Shown: piece after piece, positions 57,419-64,000 of the stretch
Numbering within the stretch: the stretch's first letter is position 1
Layout: each line of letters begins with the position of its first letter
Assembly (NCBI RefSeq): GCF_016863175.1
Contig: NZ_BOOJ01000068.1
Location: 1-64,000 of the forward strand
Reading direction: 5' to 3'
From: Paraplanobispora siamensis
Lineage (GTDB): Bacteria > Actinomycetota > Actinomycetes > Streptosporangiales > Streptosporangiaceae
Length of the DNA: 64,000 nt
Notes under the pieces: model-generated
Database searches by the model: none
Told to the model about the DNA's origin: nothing
What the model saw: only the letters and a program-made list of their open reading frames with translations
Made by a program: the position numbers and the translations under genes

Positions 57419-59689
57419 TCAGCCGAAGATGGCCGGAAGGGCGCCGGTGTGGACCTCGCGCAGGTTGGGCAGCGGGATCTCCAGGACTCCCTCGACCGTC
57501 AGCGAGGCGCCGCCGGTGGTGCCCAGGCCGTAGCACGGCACCTCGTGGGCCGCGCAGAGCTCGGCGAAGGCGTCGAAGGACTCCGGACGCACGGTCACCA
57601 GGGCGCGGGCCGCGGACTCGCTGAACAGGTCGGTGAAGGCGTCGTCGCCCGTCAAGGCCACCGAGCAGCCGACGCCCCGGGCCAGGCAGGCCTCGGCCAG
57701 GGCGATGGCCAGACCGCCGTCGGACAGGTCGTGGGAGCCGGTCAGCAGGCCGCGCGCGGCGGCCTCGACGAGCACGCGCGCCAGGGCGCGCTCGGCCTCC
57801 AGGTCGACCTCCGGCGGCAGGCCGCCGAGGTGGCCGTGGGCGACGTGCGCCCACTCCGAGCCGCCGAACTCCTCGCGGGTCTCGCCCAGCAGGACGACCT
57901 TGTCGCCCTCGCCGGTGAAGCCGCTGCGCACCCGCCTGGCCACGTCGTCGATCACGCCCAGCACGCCCACGACCGGGGTCGGGTGGATCGCGGCGGAGCC
58001 GGTCTGGTTGTAGAACGACACGTTGCCGCCGGTCACCGGGACGCCGAGGGTCTTGCAGGCGTCGGCCAGGCCGCGCACGGCCTCGGCGAACTGCCACATG
58101 ACCTCCGGGTCCTCGGGGGAGCCGAAGTTCAGGCAGTTGGTCACCGCCAGCGGGGTGGCGCCGGTCACGGCCACGTTCCGGTAGGCCTCGGCCAGGGCGA
58201 GCTGCGCCCCGGCGTAGGGGTCGAGCCGGGCGTAGCGGCCGTTGCCGTCGGTGGCCAGCGCGATGCCGCGGGAGGTCTCCTCGGCGCCGGGCATGGCCTC
58301 GCTGATCCGCAGGACGCCGGCGTCGGCGGGCTGGGCCAGCACGGTGTTGCCCCGGACGTAGCGGTCGTACTGGGAGGTGACCCACTCCTTGGAGGCCAGG
58401 TTCGGCGAGCCGAGCAGCTGCAGCAGCGTCGCGCGCAGGTCCTCGGGGCGGGGCAGCTCCGCGGGCGTGGCGGCGTTGAGCGCGGCCTGGCCGGCCGGCT
58501 CGTGGAACGGGCGCTCGTAGACCGGGCCCTCGTCGGCCGCGGTGCCCGGCGGGATGTCCACGATGGTCTCGCCGTGCCAGGTCATGACCAGGCGGCCGGT
58601 GTCGGTGACCTCGCCGATCACGGTCGCGGGGATGTCCCACTTGGCGCAGATCGCCATGAAGGCATCGATGTCGTCGGGGGTGACGACCGCCATCATGCGT
58701 TCCTGCGACTCGCTCATCAGGATCTCTTCGGGCCGCAGCGACGGGTCGCGCAGCGGGACCAGGTCCAGCTGGACGTCCATGCCGCCGGTGCCCTTGGCCG
58801 CCAGCTCGGTGGTGGCGCAGGACACGCCGGCCGCGCCGAGGTCCTGGATGCCGACGACCACGTCGGCCTGGTACAGCTCCAGGCAGCACTCGATCAGCAG
58901 CTTCTCCATGAACGGGTCGCCGACCTGCACGCTGGGCCGCTTGGCCTGCGACTCGTCCTCGAAGGTGGCGCTGGCCAGCACGGAGGCGCCGCCGATGCCG
59001 TCGGGGCCGGTCAGCGCGCCGAACAGCACGACCTTGTTGCCGGGCCCCGGCGCGGTGGCCAGCTTGATCTGGTCCTTGCGCAGCAGGCCCACGCACAGCG
59101 CGTTGACCAGCGGGTTGCCGATGTAGCAGGGGTCGAAGACGACCTCGCCGCCGATGTTGGGCAGGCCCAGGCAGTTGCCGTAGTGACTGATGCCCTCGAC
59201 CACGCCGGGCAGCACCCGCCGCGTGTCGGGCTGGTCGGCGCCGCCGAAGCGCAGGGCGTCCATGACCGCGATCGGCCGGGCGCCCATCGACATGATGTCG
59301 CGGACGATGCCGCCGACGCCGGTGGCCGCGCCCTGGTGCGGCTCCACGTAGGAGGGGTGGTTGTGCGACTCGATCTTGAAGGTGGCGGCCCAGCCGTCGC
59401 CGATGTCCACCACGCCGGCGTTCTCGCCCATGCCGACGAGCAGCGCCTCGGACTCGGGCGCCTTGGTGCCGAACTGGCGCAGGTGCACCTTGGAGGACTT
59501 GTAGGAGCAGTGCTCGCTCCACATGACGCTGTAGATGGCCAGCTCGGAGCTCGTCGGGCGGCGGCCGAGGATGTCGCGGACCCGGTCGTACTCGTCGCGC
59601 TTCATGCCCAGCTCGGCGTACGGCTGGCGCTCGTCGGGGGTGTCCGCGGCACGCTTGACGGTGTCGAGGGCGGGGGAAGACTGACTCAC
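57419..59689 (-). CDS. purL: Phosphoribosylformylglycinamidine synthase, large subunit
   Basis: 756 aa from GTG 59689, preceded by GGAGGAGG. It is the small (PurL of PurSQL) form. Motifs are [37 protein letters not shown], with the catalytic His, [33 protein letters not shown], and [11 protein letters not shown]. It amidates FGAR using ATP and ammonia channelled from PurQ. An in-frame extension upstream overlaps purQ and is not coding. purQ is 65 bases upstream. Confidence 0.96.
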   Translation of the reverse strand: MSQSSPALDTVKRAADTPDERQPYAELGMKRDEYDRVRDILGRRPTSSELAIYSVMWSEHCSYKSSKVHLRQFGTKAPESEALLVGMGENAGVVDIGDGWAATFKIESHNHPSYVEPHQGAATGVGGIVRDIMSMGARPIAVMDALRFGGADQPDTRRVLPGVVEGISHYGNCLGLPNIGGEVVFDPCYIGNPLVNALCVGLLRKDQIKLATAPGPGNKVVLFGALTGPDGIGGASVLASATFEDESQAKRPSVQVGDPFMEKLLIECCLELYQADVVVGIQDLGAAGVSCATTELAAKGTGGMDVQLDLVPLRDPSLRPEEILMSESQERMMAVVTPDDIDAFMAICAKWDIPATVIGEVTDTGRLVMTWHGETIVDIPPGTAADEGPVYERPFHEPAGQAALNAATPAELPRPEDLRATLLQLLGSPNLASKEWVTSQYDRYVRGNTVLAQPADAGVLRISEAMPGAEETSRGIALATDGNGRYARLDPYAGAQLALAEAYRNVAVTGATPLAVTNCLNFGSPEDPEVMWQFAEAVRGLADACKTLGVPVTGGNVSFYNQTGSAAIHPTPVVGVLGVIDDVARRVRSGFTGEGDKVVLLGETREEFGGSEWAHVAHGHLGGLPPEVDLEAERALARVLVEAAARGLLTGSHDLSDGGLAIALAEACLARGVGCSVALTGDDAFTDLFSESAARALVTVRPESFDAFAELCAAHEVPCYGLGTTGGASLTVEGVLEIPLPNLREVHTGALPAIFG

Positions 59690-59754
59690 GCGCCCTCCTC
59701 CGTCGGCCGCGTTCGCGAGACTGCTGTGTCCATTGGCTCGCTCGCTCCGCTCGC

Positions 59755-60438
59755 TCACGCGTTCACCAGCTTCTTCAGGATCGAGGTGAAGAATCCGCGG
59801 CCGTCGGTGCTCGGGGCGCCGGTCAGGTCCTCGACGGCGTGCTCGGGATGGGGCATCAGGCCGACGACGTTGCCGGCCTCGTTGCGGATGCCGGCGATGT
59901 CGTCGAGGGAGCCGTTGGGGTTGCCCCCGACGTAGCGGAAGACGACCTGGCCGCCGGCCTCCAGGGCCGCGAGGGTGGTCTCGTCGGCGACGTAGCGGCC
60001 CTCGCCGTGCTTGATCGGGAGCACGATCTCCTGGCCCTCGGTGAAGTCCGAGGTCCACGGGGTGGCGGTGCTCTCGACGCGGATGCCCTGGTCGCGGCAG
60101 ATGTAGTGCAGGCCGGCGTTGCGCATCAGGGCGCCGGGCAGCAGGTGGGCCTCGCAGAGGATCTGGAAGCCGTTGCAGGTGCCCAGGACGGGCAGCCCGG
60201 CCCGGGCGGCGGGGATCAGTTCCTCCATCAGCGGAGCGAAGCGGGAGATCGCCCCGCACCGCAGGTAGTCCCCGTAGGAGAACCCGCCGGGCAGGAAGAC
60301 GGCGTCGACGCCCTTGAGGTCGCGGTCGGCGTGCCACAGCGGGACGGCCTCGCCGCCCGCGTGCCGCACGGCGCGGGCCGCGTCCTGATCGTCAAGAGTT
60401 CCGGGAAAAGTGACGACGCCCACGCGGGCAGCACTCAT
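59755..60438 (-). CDS. purQ: Phosphoribosylformylglycinamidine synthase, glutaminase subunit
   Basis: 227 aa from ATG 60438; the ATG at 60456 is too early because the GGAGGGG site lies after it. A class I glutaminase with the nucleophile Cys in [14 protein letters not shown] and the His-Glu of [10 protein letters not shown]. It supplies ammonia to Pur[15 protein letters not shown] is also diagnostic. First of the adjacent purQ-purL pair. Confidence 0.96.
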   Translation of the reverse strand: MSAARVGVVTFPGTLDDQDAARAVRHAGGEAVPLWHADRDLKGVDAVFLPGGFSYGDYLRCGAISRFAPLMEELIPAARAGLPVLGTCNGFQILCEAHLLPGALMRNAGLHYICRDQGIRVESTATPWTSDFTEGQEIVLPIKHGEGRYVADETTLAALEAGGQVVFRYVGGNPNGSLDDIAGIRNEAGNVVGLMPHPEHAVEDLTGAPSTDGRGFFTSILKKLVNA

Positions 60439-60655
60439 GGCAGCGTTCCCCTCCACAAACGAGCGCCGCGCCGACGTCTCACACAGCGGACGGCGGTCTG
60501 CGGCGGTGCGTCCAGGCTATCCGCTCCGTGTCGGAGAGTCGTACCGGGATCCGTCTGATCGCACAGTCCGCCCCCGCCAGGACCTCGTGATCTTTGGAGG
60601 ATCCTACGAACGCCGTCGCGTGACCGGGGGCGCAGGGAATGAATGGGGCCGGTGG

Positions 60656-61093
60656 TCAGACCGAGGCGAGCTCGCGGGGGCGCGCGGTCACGGCCTCGTC
60701 GACGTCGAGCCGCTTGCGCAGCAGGACGGTCGTCCCCTGGCCCGGGGAGTTCTCGAAGGAGATCTCGTCGACCACGGCCTGCATGATGAGGATTCCCCGG
60801 CCGTTCTCGATGTCGGAGGAGGGGTAGTGCTCGGGGATCCGGACCTGGCCGCGGCCTTTGTCGATGACCCGGACGTCGCAGCGGCCGAGGCCGATGGCCG
60901 CCTCGACGTGGTAGCGGTTGGCGGGGCCGCCGTGGCGTACCGCGTTGCCGCACGCCTCGCTGACCGCGAGCAGAATGTCGGAAACGCAGTTCTCGGTGAC
61001 GTGGAGGGAACGAAGGGAGTCACCGAGTACTCTGCGGACCATCGGAATGCCGACGGCCTCTCTTGGCAGAGCCAACGAGAACTCGATATCCAC
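60656..61093 (-). CDS. RsbW-like anti-sigma factor / GHKL ATP-binding protein
   Basis: 145 aa from GTG 61093, chosen because GGGAGGAA lies ahead; a start at 61120 would use a weaker site. The GHKL ATPase core shows the N box VSEACGNAVRHGG, the G1-type VIDKGRGQV, the G2-type ENGRGILIMQ and the terminal GQGTTVLLRKRL. Such serine kinases bind sigma factors and phosphorylate STAS anti-anti-sigma factors. It sits between purS and purQ on the same strand but has a 196-base gap from purS, with a possible own promoter. The STAS protein at 32366 is a candidate partner by type only. Confidence 0.88.
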   Translation of the reverse strand: MDIEFSLALPREAVGIPMVRRVLGDSLRSLHVTENCVSDILLAVSEACGNAVRHGGPANRYHVEAAIGLGRCDVRVIDKGRGQVRIPEHYPSSDIENGRGILIMQAVVDEISFENSPGQGTTVLLRKRLDVDEAVTARPRELASV

Positions 61094-61161
61094 CGGATTC
61101 CTCCCGGGGCCAGACGTCACCTTGTGAAGGTTTCCCGCCCCGAATCCGGCCTAACCGCAAA

Positions 61162-61191
61162 ATAACTGTGATGTTATCCGCAGTTGGTCAA
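61162..61191 (-). promoter_or_regulatory. Candidate promoter of the RsbW-like gene
   Basis: On the minus strand TTGACC (61186-61191) and AGTTAT (61162-61167) are 18 bases apart, about 70 bases ahead of the start codon. The -10 is a poor match, so this is tentative. Confidence 0.3.
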
Positions 61192-61289
61192 GGCGTGGCG
61201 TTCGACAGGCTCTCTAGACCAATTTCTGCGGCCGGGCCGGAATGGCGTGTTACCTATGTGACTGTTTGTGCCTCGATGGAACTAGCCGT

Positions 61290-61535
61290 TCACTCCTCGA
61301 CGGTAACGGTGAAGTCTTCGATCACTGTGTTGGCCAAAAGGGTCTCCGCCATCTTTCGGACATCCGAAAGCGCGGCCTCGTCCGCCGGGCCGTCGAGCTC
61401 CACCTCGAACCGCTTGCCCTGCCGCACCGCGGAGACACCGGAGAAGCCGAGCCGGGGGAGCGCGCGGGCGATGGCCTGGCCCTGCGCGTCGAGAATCTCG
61501 GGCTTCAGCATGACGTCGACGATGACGCGCGCCAC
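61290..61535 (-). CDS. purS: Phosphoribosylformylglycinamidine synthase, PurS subunit
   Basis: 81 aa, the normal size. RVIVDVMLKPEILDAQGQAI and LGFSGVSAVRQGKRFEVEL are the family hallmarks, and the C-terminus TVIEDFTV closes the fold. PurS dimers bridge PurL and PurQ in the PurSQL complex and are needed for ammonia transfer. Together with purQ and purL this gives the complete three-part enzyme, split by the RsbW-like gene. Confidence 0.95.
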   Translation of the reverse strand: MARVIVDVMLKPEILDAQGQAIARALPRLGFSGVSAVRQGKRFEVELDGPADEAALSDVRKMAETLLANTVIEDFTVTVEE

Positions 61536-61869
61536 GGTGTTCCTCCAGGTGTCACGGGACGGTCGGGCGCCTCAAGCGTAACGGGCCCCGGCGGGCGGTC
61601 GTCGCCGGGGCCGGGCAGGTGCCCGGAAGGCGGGATTCTCCGGGAATGCGGAGATCCTGACAGGGAACGGGGCGGGGGATGAAAGGCGGGCGAGGAGGGA
61701 ACGGGGAAGGCATGGACGCCGGAGCAGGTCTTGCGCACAGGTATGTGACCTCTGCCACGATGTCCACAAGCGCTGACGAACCCCTACCAGACGGATCCGA
61801 TGCGTCGCTAACCGGCCGGTCGGCGGCAGTGATCCTGCCGAGACGGCCCCGAGCACACAGGAGCGGCAC
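61536..61869. other. Divergent intergenic region between purS and the E1 alpha gene
   Basis: 334 bases without a gene. It must hold the purS promoter (minus) and the 2-oxoacid dehydrogenase promoter (plus). I see no clear hexamers, riboswitch-like fold or large repeat. Confidence 0.4.
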
Positions 61870-62988
61870 GTGACAGCCGACGCCTCTCGTGGTGCGCAAG
61901 CACCCCCCGAGCTCGTCCAGTTGCTCACCCCCGAGGGGGAGCGGGTCGAGCATCCCGACTACGACATCGACCTGACGCCCGAGGAGGTCCGCGGCCTCTA
62001 CCGCGACCTCGTCATGATCCGCCGGGTCGACCTGGAGGCCGTCGCCCTGCAGCGCCAGGGCGAGCTGGGAATCTGGGCCTCGCTGCTCGGCCAGGAGGCC
62101 GCGCAGATCGGTTCCGGCCGGGCGCTCACCGAAGCGGACATGGCCTTCCCGACCTACCGCGAGCACGGCGTGGCCTGGTGCCGCGGCGTCGATCCGCTGA
62201 ACCTGCTCGGCCTGTTCCGCGGGGTCAACCACGGCGGCTGGGACCCCGCCGAGCACAACTTCCACCTGTACACGATCGTGATCGGCAGCCAGACGCTGCA
62301 CGCCGTCGGGTACGCCATGGGCATCCAGCGCGACGGGGCCGTCGGCGAGGACGGGGCCGCCACGATCGTCTACTTCGGCGACGGCGCCACCTCCCAGGGC
62401 GACGTCAACGAGTCGTTCATCTGGGCGTCGGTGTTCAACGCGCCCGTGGTGTTCTTCTGCCAGAACAACCAGTGGGCCATCTCGGAGCCGCTGGAGAAGC
62501 AGTCGCGGATCCCCCTCTACCGCCGGGCCAGCGGGTTCGGTTTCCCCGGCATCCGGGTGGACGGCAACGACGTGTTCGCCTGCCTGGCGGTCACCCGCCA
62601 GGCGCTGAAGAACGCCCGCGAGGGCCAGGGGCCCACGCTCATCGAGGCCTTCACCTACCGCATGGGCGCCCACACCACCTCCGACGACCCGACCCGCTAC
62701 CGGGTGCAGGACGAGCTGGAGGCCTGGAAGCTCAAGGACCCGATCGAGCGGGTGCGGGCCTACCTGTTCAAGAACCAGCTCGCCGACCAGGCCTTCTTCG
62801 ACAAGATCGACGCCGAGGCCGACGAGCTCGGCCGCGACGTGCGCAGGCGCTGCCTGGAGATGCCCGATCCCGAGCCGCTGGAGATCTTCGATCACGTCTA
62901 CACGGAGCCGCACCGGTTGATGGATGAGGAGAGAGCGCGGTTCGCCGCCTACCTCGCCGGGTTCGAGAGCGAGGAGAGCAGCCGATGA
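61870..62988 (+). CDS. pdhA: 2-oxoacid (pyruvate-type) dehydrogenase E1 component, alpha subunit
   Basis: 372 aa from GTG 61870, with AGGAG eight bases ahead. The thiamine diphosphate motif is YFGDGATSQGDVNESFIWAS...NNQ, with GD and the NN end. MGIQRDGAV and AFTYRMGAHTTSDDPTRYR, holding the regulatory loop region, also match. The substrate may be pyruvate or a branched-chain 2-oxo acid: the N-terminal TPEEVRGLYRDLVMIRRVD is shared by both. The gene name reflects common annotation. Coupled by ATGA overlap to the beta-subunit gene. Confidence 0.85.
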   Translation: MTADASRGAQAPPELVQLLTPEGERVEHPDYDIDLTPEEVRGLYRDLVMIRRVDLEAVALQRQGELGIWASLLGQEAAQIGSGRALTEADMAFPTYREHGVAWCRGVDPLNLLGLFRGVNHGGWDPAEHNFHLYTIVIGSQTLHAVGYAMGIQRDGAVGEDGAATIVYFGDGATSQGDVNESFIWASVFNAPVVFFCQNNQWAISEPLEKQSRIPLYRRASGFGFPGIRVDGNDVFACLAVTRQALKNAREGQGPTLIEAFTYRMGAHTTSDDPTRYRVQDELEAWKLKDPIERVRAYLFKNQLADQAFFDKIDAEADELGRDVRRRCLEMPDPEPLEIFDHVYTEPHRLMDEERARFAAYLAGFESEESSR

Positions 62989-63968
62989 CGACGCTCACCC
63001 TGGCCAAGGCCCTCAACGAGGGCATGCGCAAGGCCATGGAGGACGACTCCAAGGTCCTCGTCATGGGCGAGGACGTGGGCAAGCTCGGTGGCGTTTTCCG
63101 GGTCACCGACGGGCTGCAGAAGGACTTCGGCGAGGACCGGGTGATCGACACCCCGCTGGCCGAGTCGGGGATCATCGGCACCGCCATCGGCCTGGCGCTG
63201 CGCGGCTACCGCCCGGTCTGCGAGATCCAGTTCGACGGCTTCGTCTTCCCGGCCGCCGACCAGATCATCACCCAGCTCGCCAAGATGCCGCTGCGCTCGC
63301 TGGGCGCGATCAGGCTGCCGGTGGTCGTGCGCATCCCCTGCGGCGGCGGCATCGGGGCCGTGGAGCACCACAGCGAGTCCCCCGAGGCGTACTTCACCCA
63401 CACCGCGGGCCTGCGGGTGGTGGCCTGCTCCAACCCGGCGGACGCCTACACGATGATCCAGCAGGCGATCCGGTGCGACGACCCGGTCGTGTTCTTCGAG
63501 CCCAAGCGGCGTTACTGGGACAAGGCCGAGGTCGACACCTCCCTCGGCGGCGGCGACTGGCCGGCCTTCGACGAGGCCCGTGTCGTCCGCCCCGGCGCCG
63601 ACATCACCCTGCTCGCCTACGGCCCGATGGTGAAGACCTGCCTGGAGGCCGCGACGGCCGCCGAGGAGGACGGCCGCTCCGTGGAGGTCGTGGACCTGCG
63701 CTCGCTCAACCCGCTGGACATGCCCGCGGTCGCGGAGTCCGTACGGCGCACCGGGCGGTGCGTGGTGGTGCACGAGGCGCCCGTCTTCAGCGGCTACGGC
63801 GCCGAGCTCGCCGCCCGGATCACCGAGGAGTGCTTCTACAGCCTGGAGGCGCCGGTGCTGCGCGTCGGCGGGCCGTCCACGCCGTACCCGCCCTCCCGGC
63901 TGGAGGAGCACTATCTGCCCGACCTGGACCGGGTGCTCGACGCCGTCGACCGCTCGTTCGCGTTCTGA
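62985..63968 (+). CDS. pdhB: 2-oxoacid (pyruvate-type) dehydrogenase E1 component, beta subunit
   Basis: 327 aa. LAKALNEGMRKAMEDDSKVL, GEDVGKLGGVFRVTDGL, DTPLAESGIIGTAIGLALRG, IQFDGFVFPAADQII and the C-terminal transketolase domain (VEVVDLRSLNPLDMPAV, VVVHEAPVFSGYGAELAARI) define it. With the alpha subunit it decarboxylates the 2-oxo acid and loads the acyl group on the E2 lipoyl arm. Overlaps the alpha gene by four bases. Confidence 0.9.
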   Translation: MTTLTLAKALNEGMRKAMEDDSKVLVMGEDVGKLGGVFRVTDGLQKDFGEDRVIDTPLAESGIIGTAIGLALRGYRPVCEIQFDGFVFPAADQIITQLAKMPLRSLGAIRLPVVVRIPCGGGIGAVEHHSESPEAYFTHTAGLRVVACSNPADAYTMIQQAIRCDDPVVFFEPKRRYWDKAEVDTSLGGGDWPAFDEARVVRPGADITLLAYGPMVKTCLEAATAAEEDGRSVEVVDLRSLNPLDMPAVAESVRRTGRCVVVHEAPVFSGYGAELAARITEECFYSLEAPVLRVGGPSTPYPPSRLEEHYLPDLDRVLDAVDRSFAF

Positions 63969-63978
63969 GAGGGAGATG

Positions 63979-64000
63979 ATGAAGGAGTTCAAGCTCCCCG
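63979..64000 (+). CDS. Start of a dihydrolipoamide acyltransferase (E2), cut by the window edge
   Basis: Begins ten bases after the E1 beta stop with GAGAGGGAG ahead of ATGs at 63976 and 63979. The visible residues MKEFKLP are how E2 lipoyl domains begin (then D-x-GEG). Only seven residues are present, so the call rests on operon position. Confidence 0.6.

Noticed and set aside
57410-59935. Very long plus-strand open frame opposite purL
   Set aside because: It is the antisense of purL in GC-rich codons, has no ribosome site and its product is a low-complexity Ala/Gly/His/Val mix. purL is certain on the other strand.
61536-61869. Purine riboswitch ahead of purS
   Set aside because: No purine-aptamer consensus or matching three-way junction could be recognised by eye.

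Overview
The window is high-G+C actinobacterial DNA. Codon use is strongly GC-biased, GTG starts are common, and several genes look leaderless. Lineage markers are BldC, a GAF-ANTAR protein, a mycothiol-type maleylpyruvate isomerase-fold protein, DUF3073 and collagen-like secreted proteins. The order bldC - conserved hypothetical - leucine/valine dehydrogenase - DUF3073 - purM - purF matches what I recall from Streptomyces chromosomes. The flavour is of the Streptosporangiaceae or a related family, but I cannot fix the genus by eye.

Layout. 1-3.9 kb is the scar of an integrated element: a transposase tail, a tyrosine integrase that has lost its N-terminus, a perfect 18-bp hairpin and a 707-aa CoiA-like nuclease, all on the 3' side of a tRNA-Lys gene. 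4-10.1 kb is ordinary chromosome: DEDDh exonuclease, acyl-CoA dehydrogenase, PspC, MFS, zincin and membrane phosphoesterase. A tRNA-Glu/Asp/Phe cluster lies at 10.2-10.55 kb. The stretch from tRNA-Phe to 14.7 kb is bounded by a decayed second copy of the tRNA-Phe 3' half plus its terminator. It holds a barstar-domain protein, a CPCC protein, orphan secreted and membrane proteins and a HAD fragment, so it reads as an old tRNA-inserted island. 14.8-19.6 kb is a peptide and amino-acid unit: M24 peptidase, APC permease with a frameshift, small membrane protein and M20 dipeptidase. 19.6-31 kb is accessory metabolism and regulation: an ArsR/SRPBCC/DUF6069 operon with a clear self-overlapping promoter-operator, a decayed two-domain gene, an MMPL/MarR divergent pair, epoxide hydrolase, APH-like kinase, isochorismatase-like hydrolase and two PAP2 enzymes.

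31-33.8 kb carries a GAF / GAF-ANTAR / STAS signalling set followed by pyrD. 33.8-39.9 kb carries copZ with a copper-type operator, a NUDIX hydrolase, GH20 hexosaminidase, a lipoprotein amidase and LacI and TetR regulators. 40.2-46 kb is the conserved bldC-vdh-purM-purF block. 46-52.8 kb has a proline-rich DUF4190 protein, a sterol-carrier-fold protein, a PhoX phosphatase behind a PHO-box-like repeat, an MFS exporter and a Crp-family regulator. A membrane class III nucleotide cyclase with a Gln/Asn substrate pair sits immediately upstream of the Crp gene. 55.3-57.2 kb has two related secreted collagen-like proteins. 57.4-61.5 kb is purL-purQ-[RsbW-like kinase]-purS, and the window ends in a 2-oxoacid dehydrogenase operon (E1 alpha, E1 beta, start of E2).

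Together the core genes serve de novo purine synthesis, branched-chain amino acid/2-oxoacid catabolism and developmental control. No CRISPR array, rRNA operon or large biosynthetic cluster is visible. The least explained items are the CoiA-like nuclease with helical repeats in the tRNA-Lys scar, the tRNA-Phe island and the cyclase-Crp pair.
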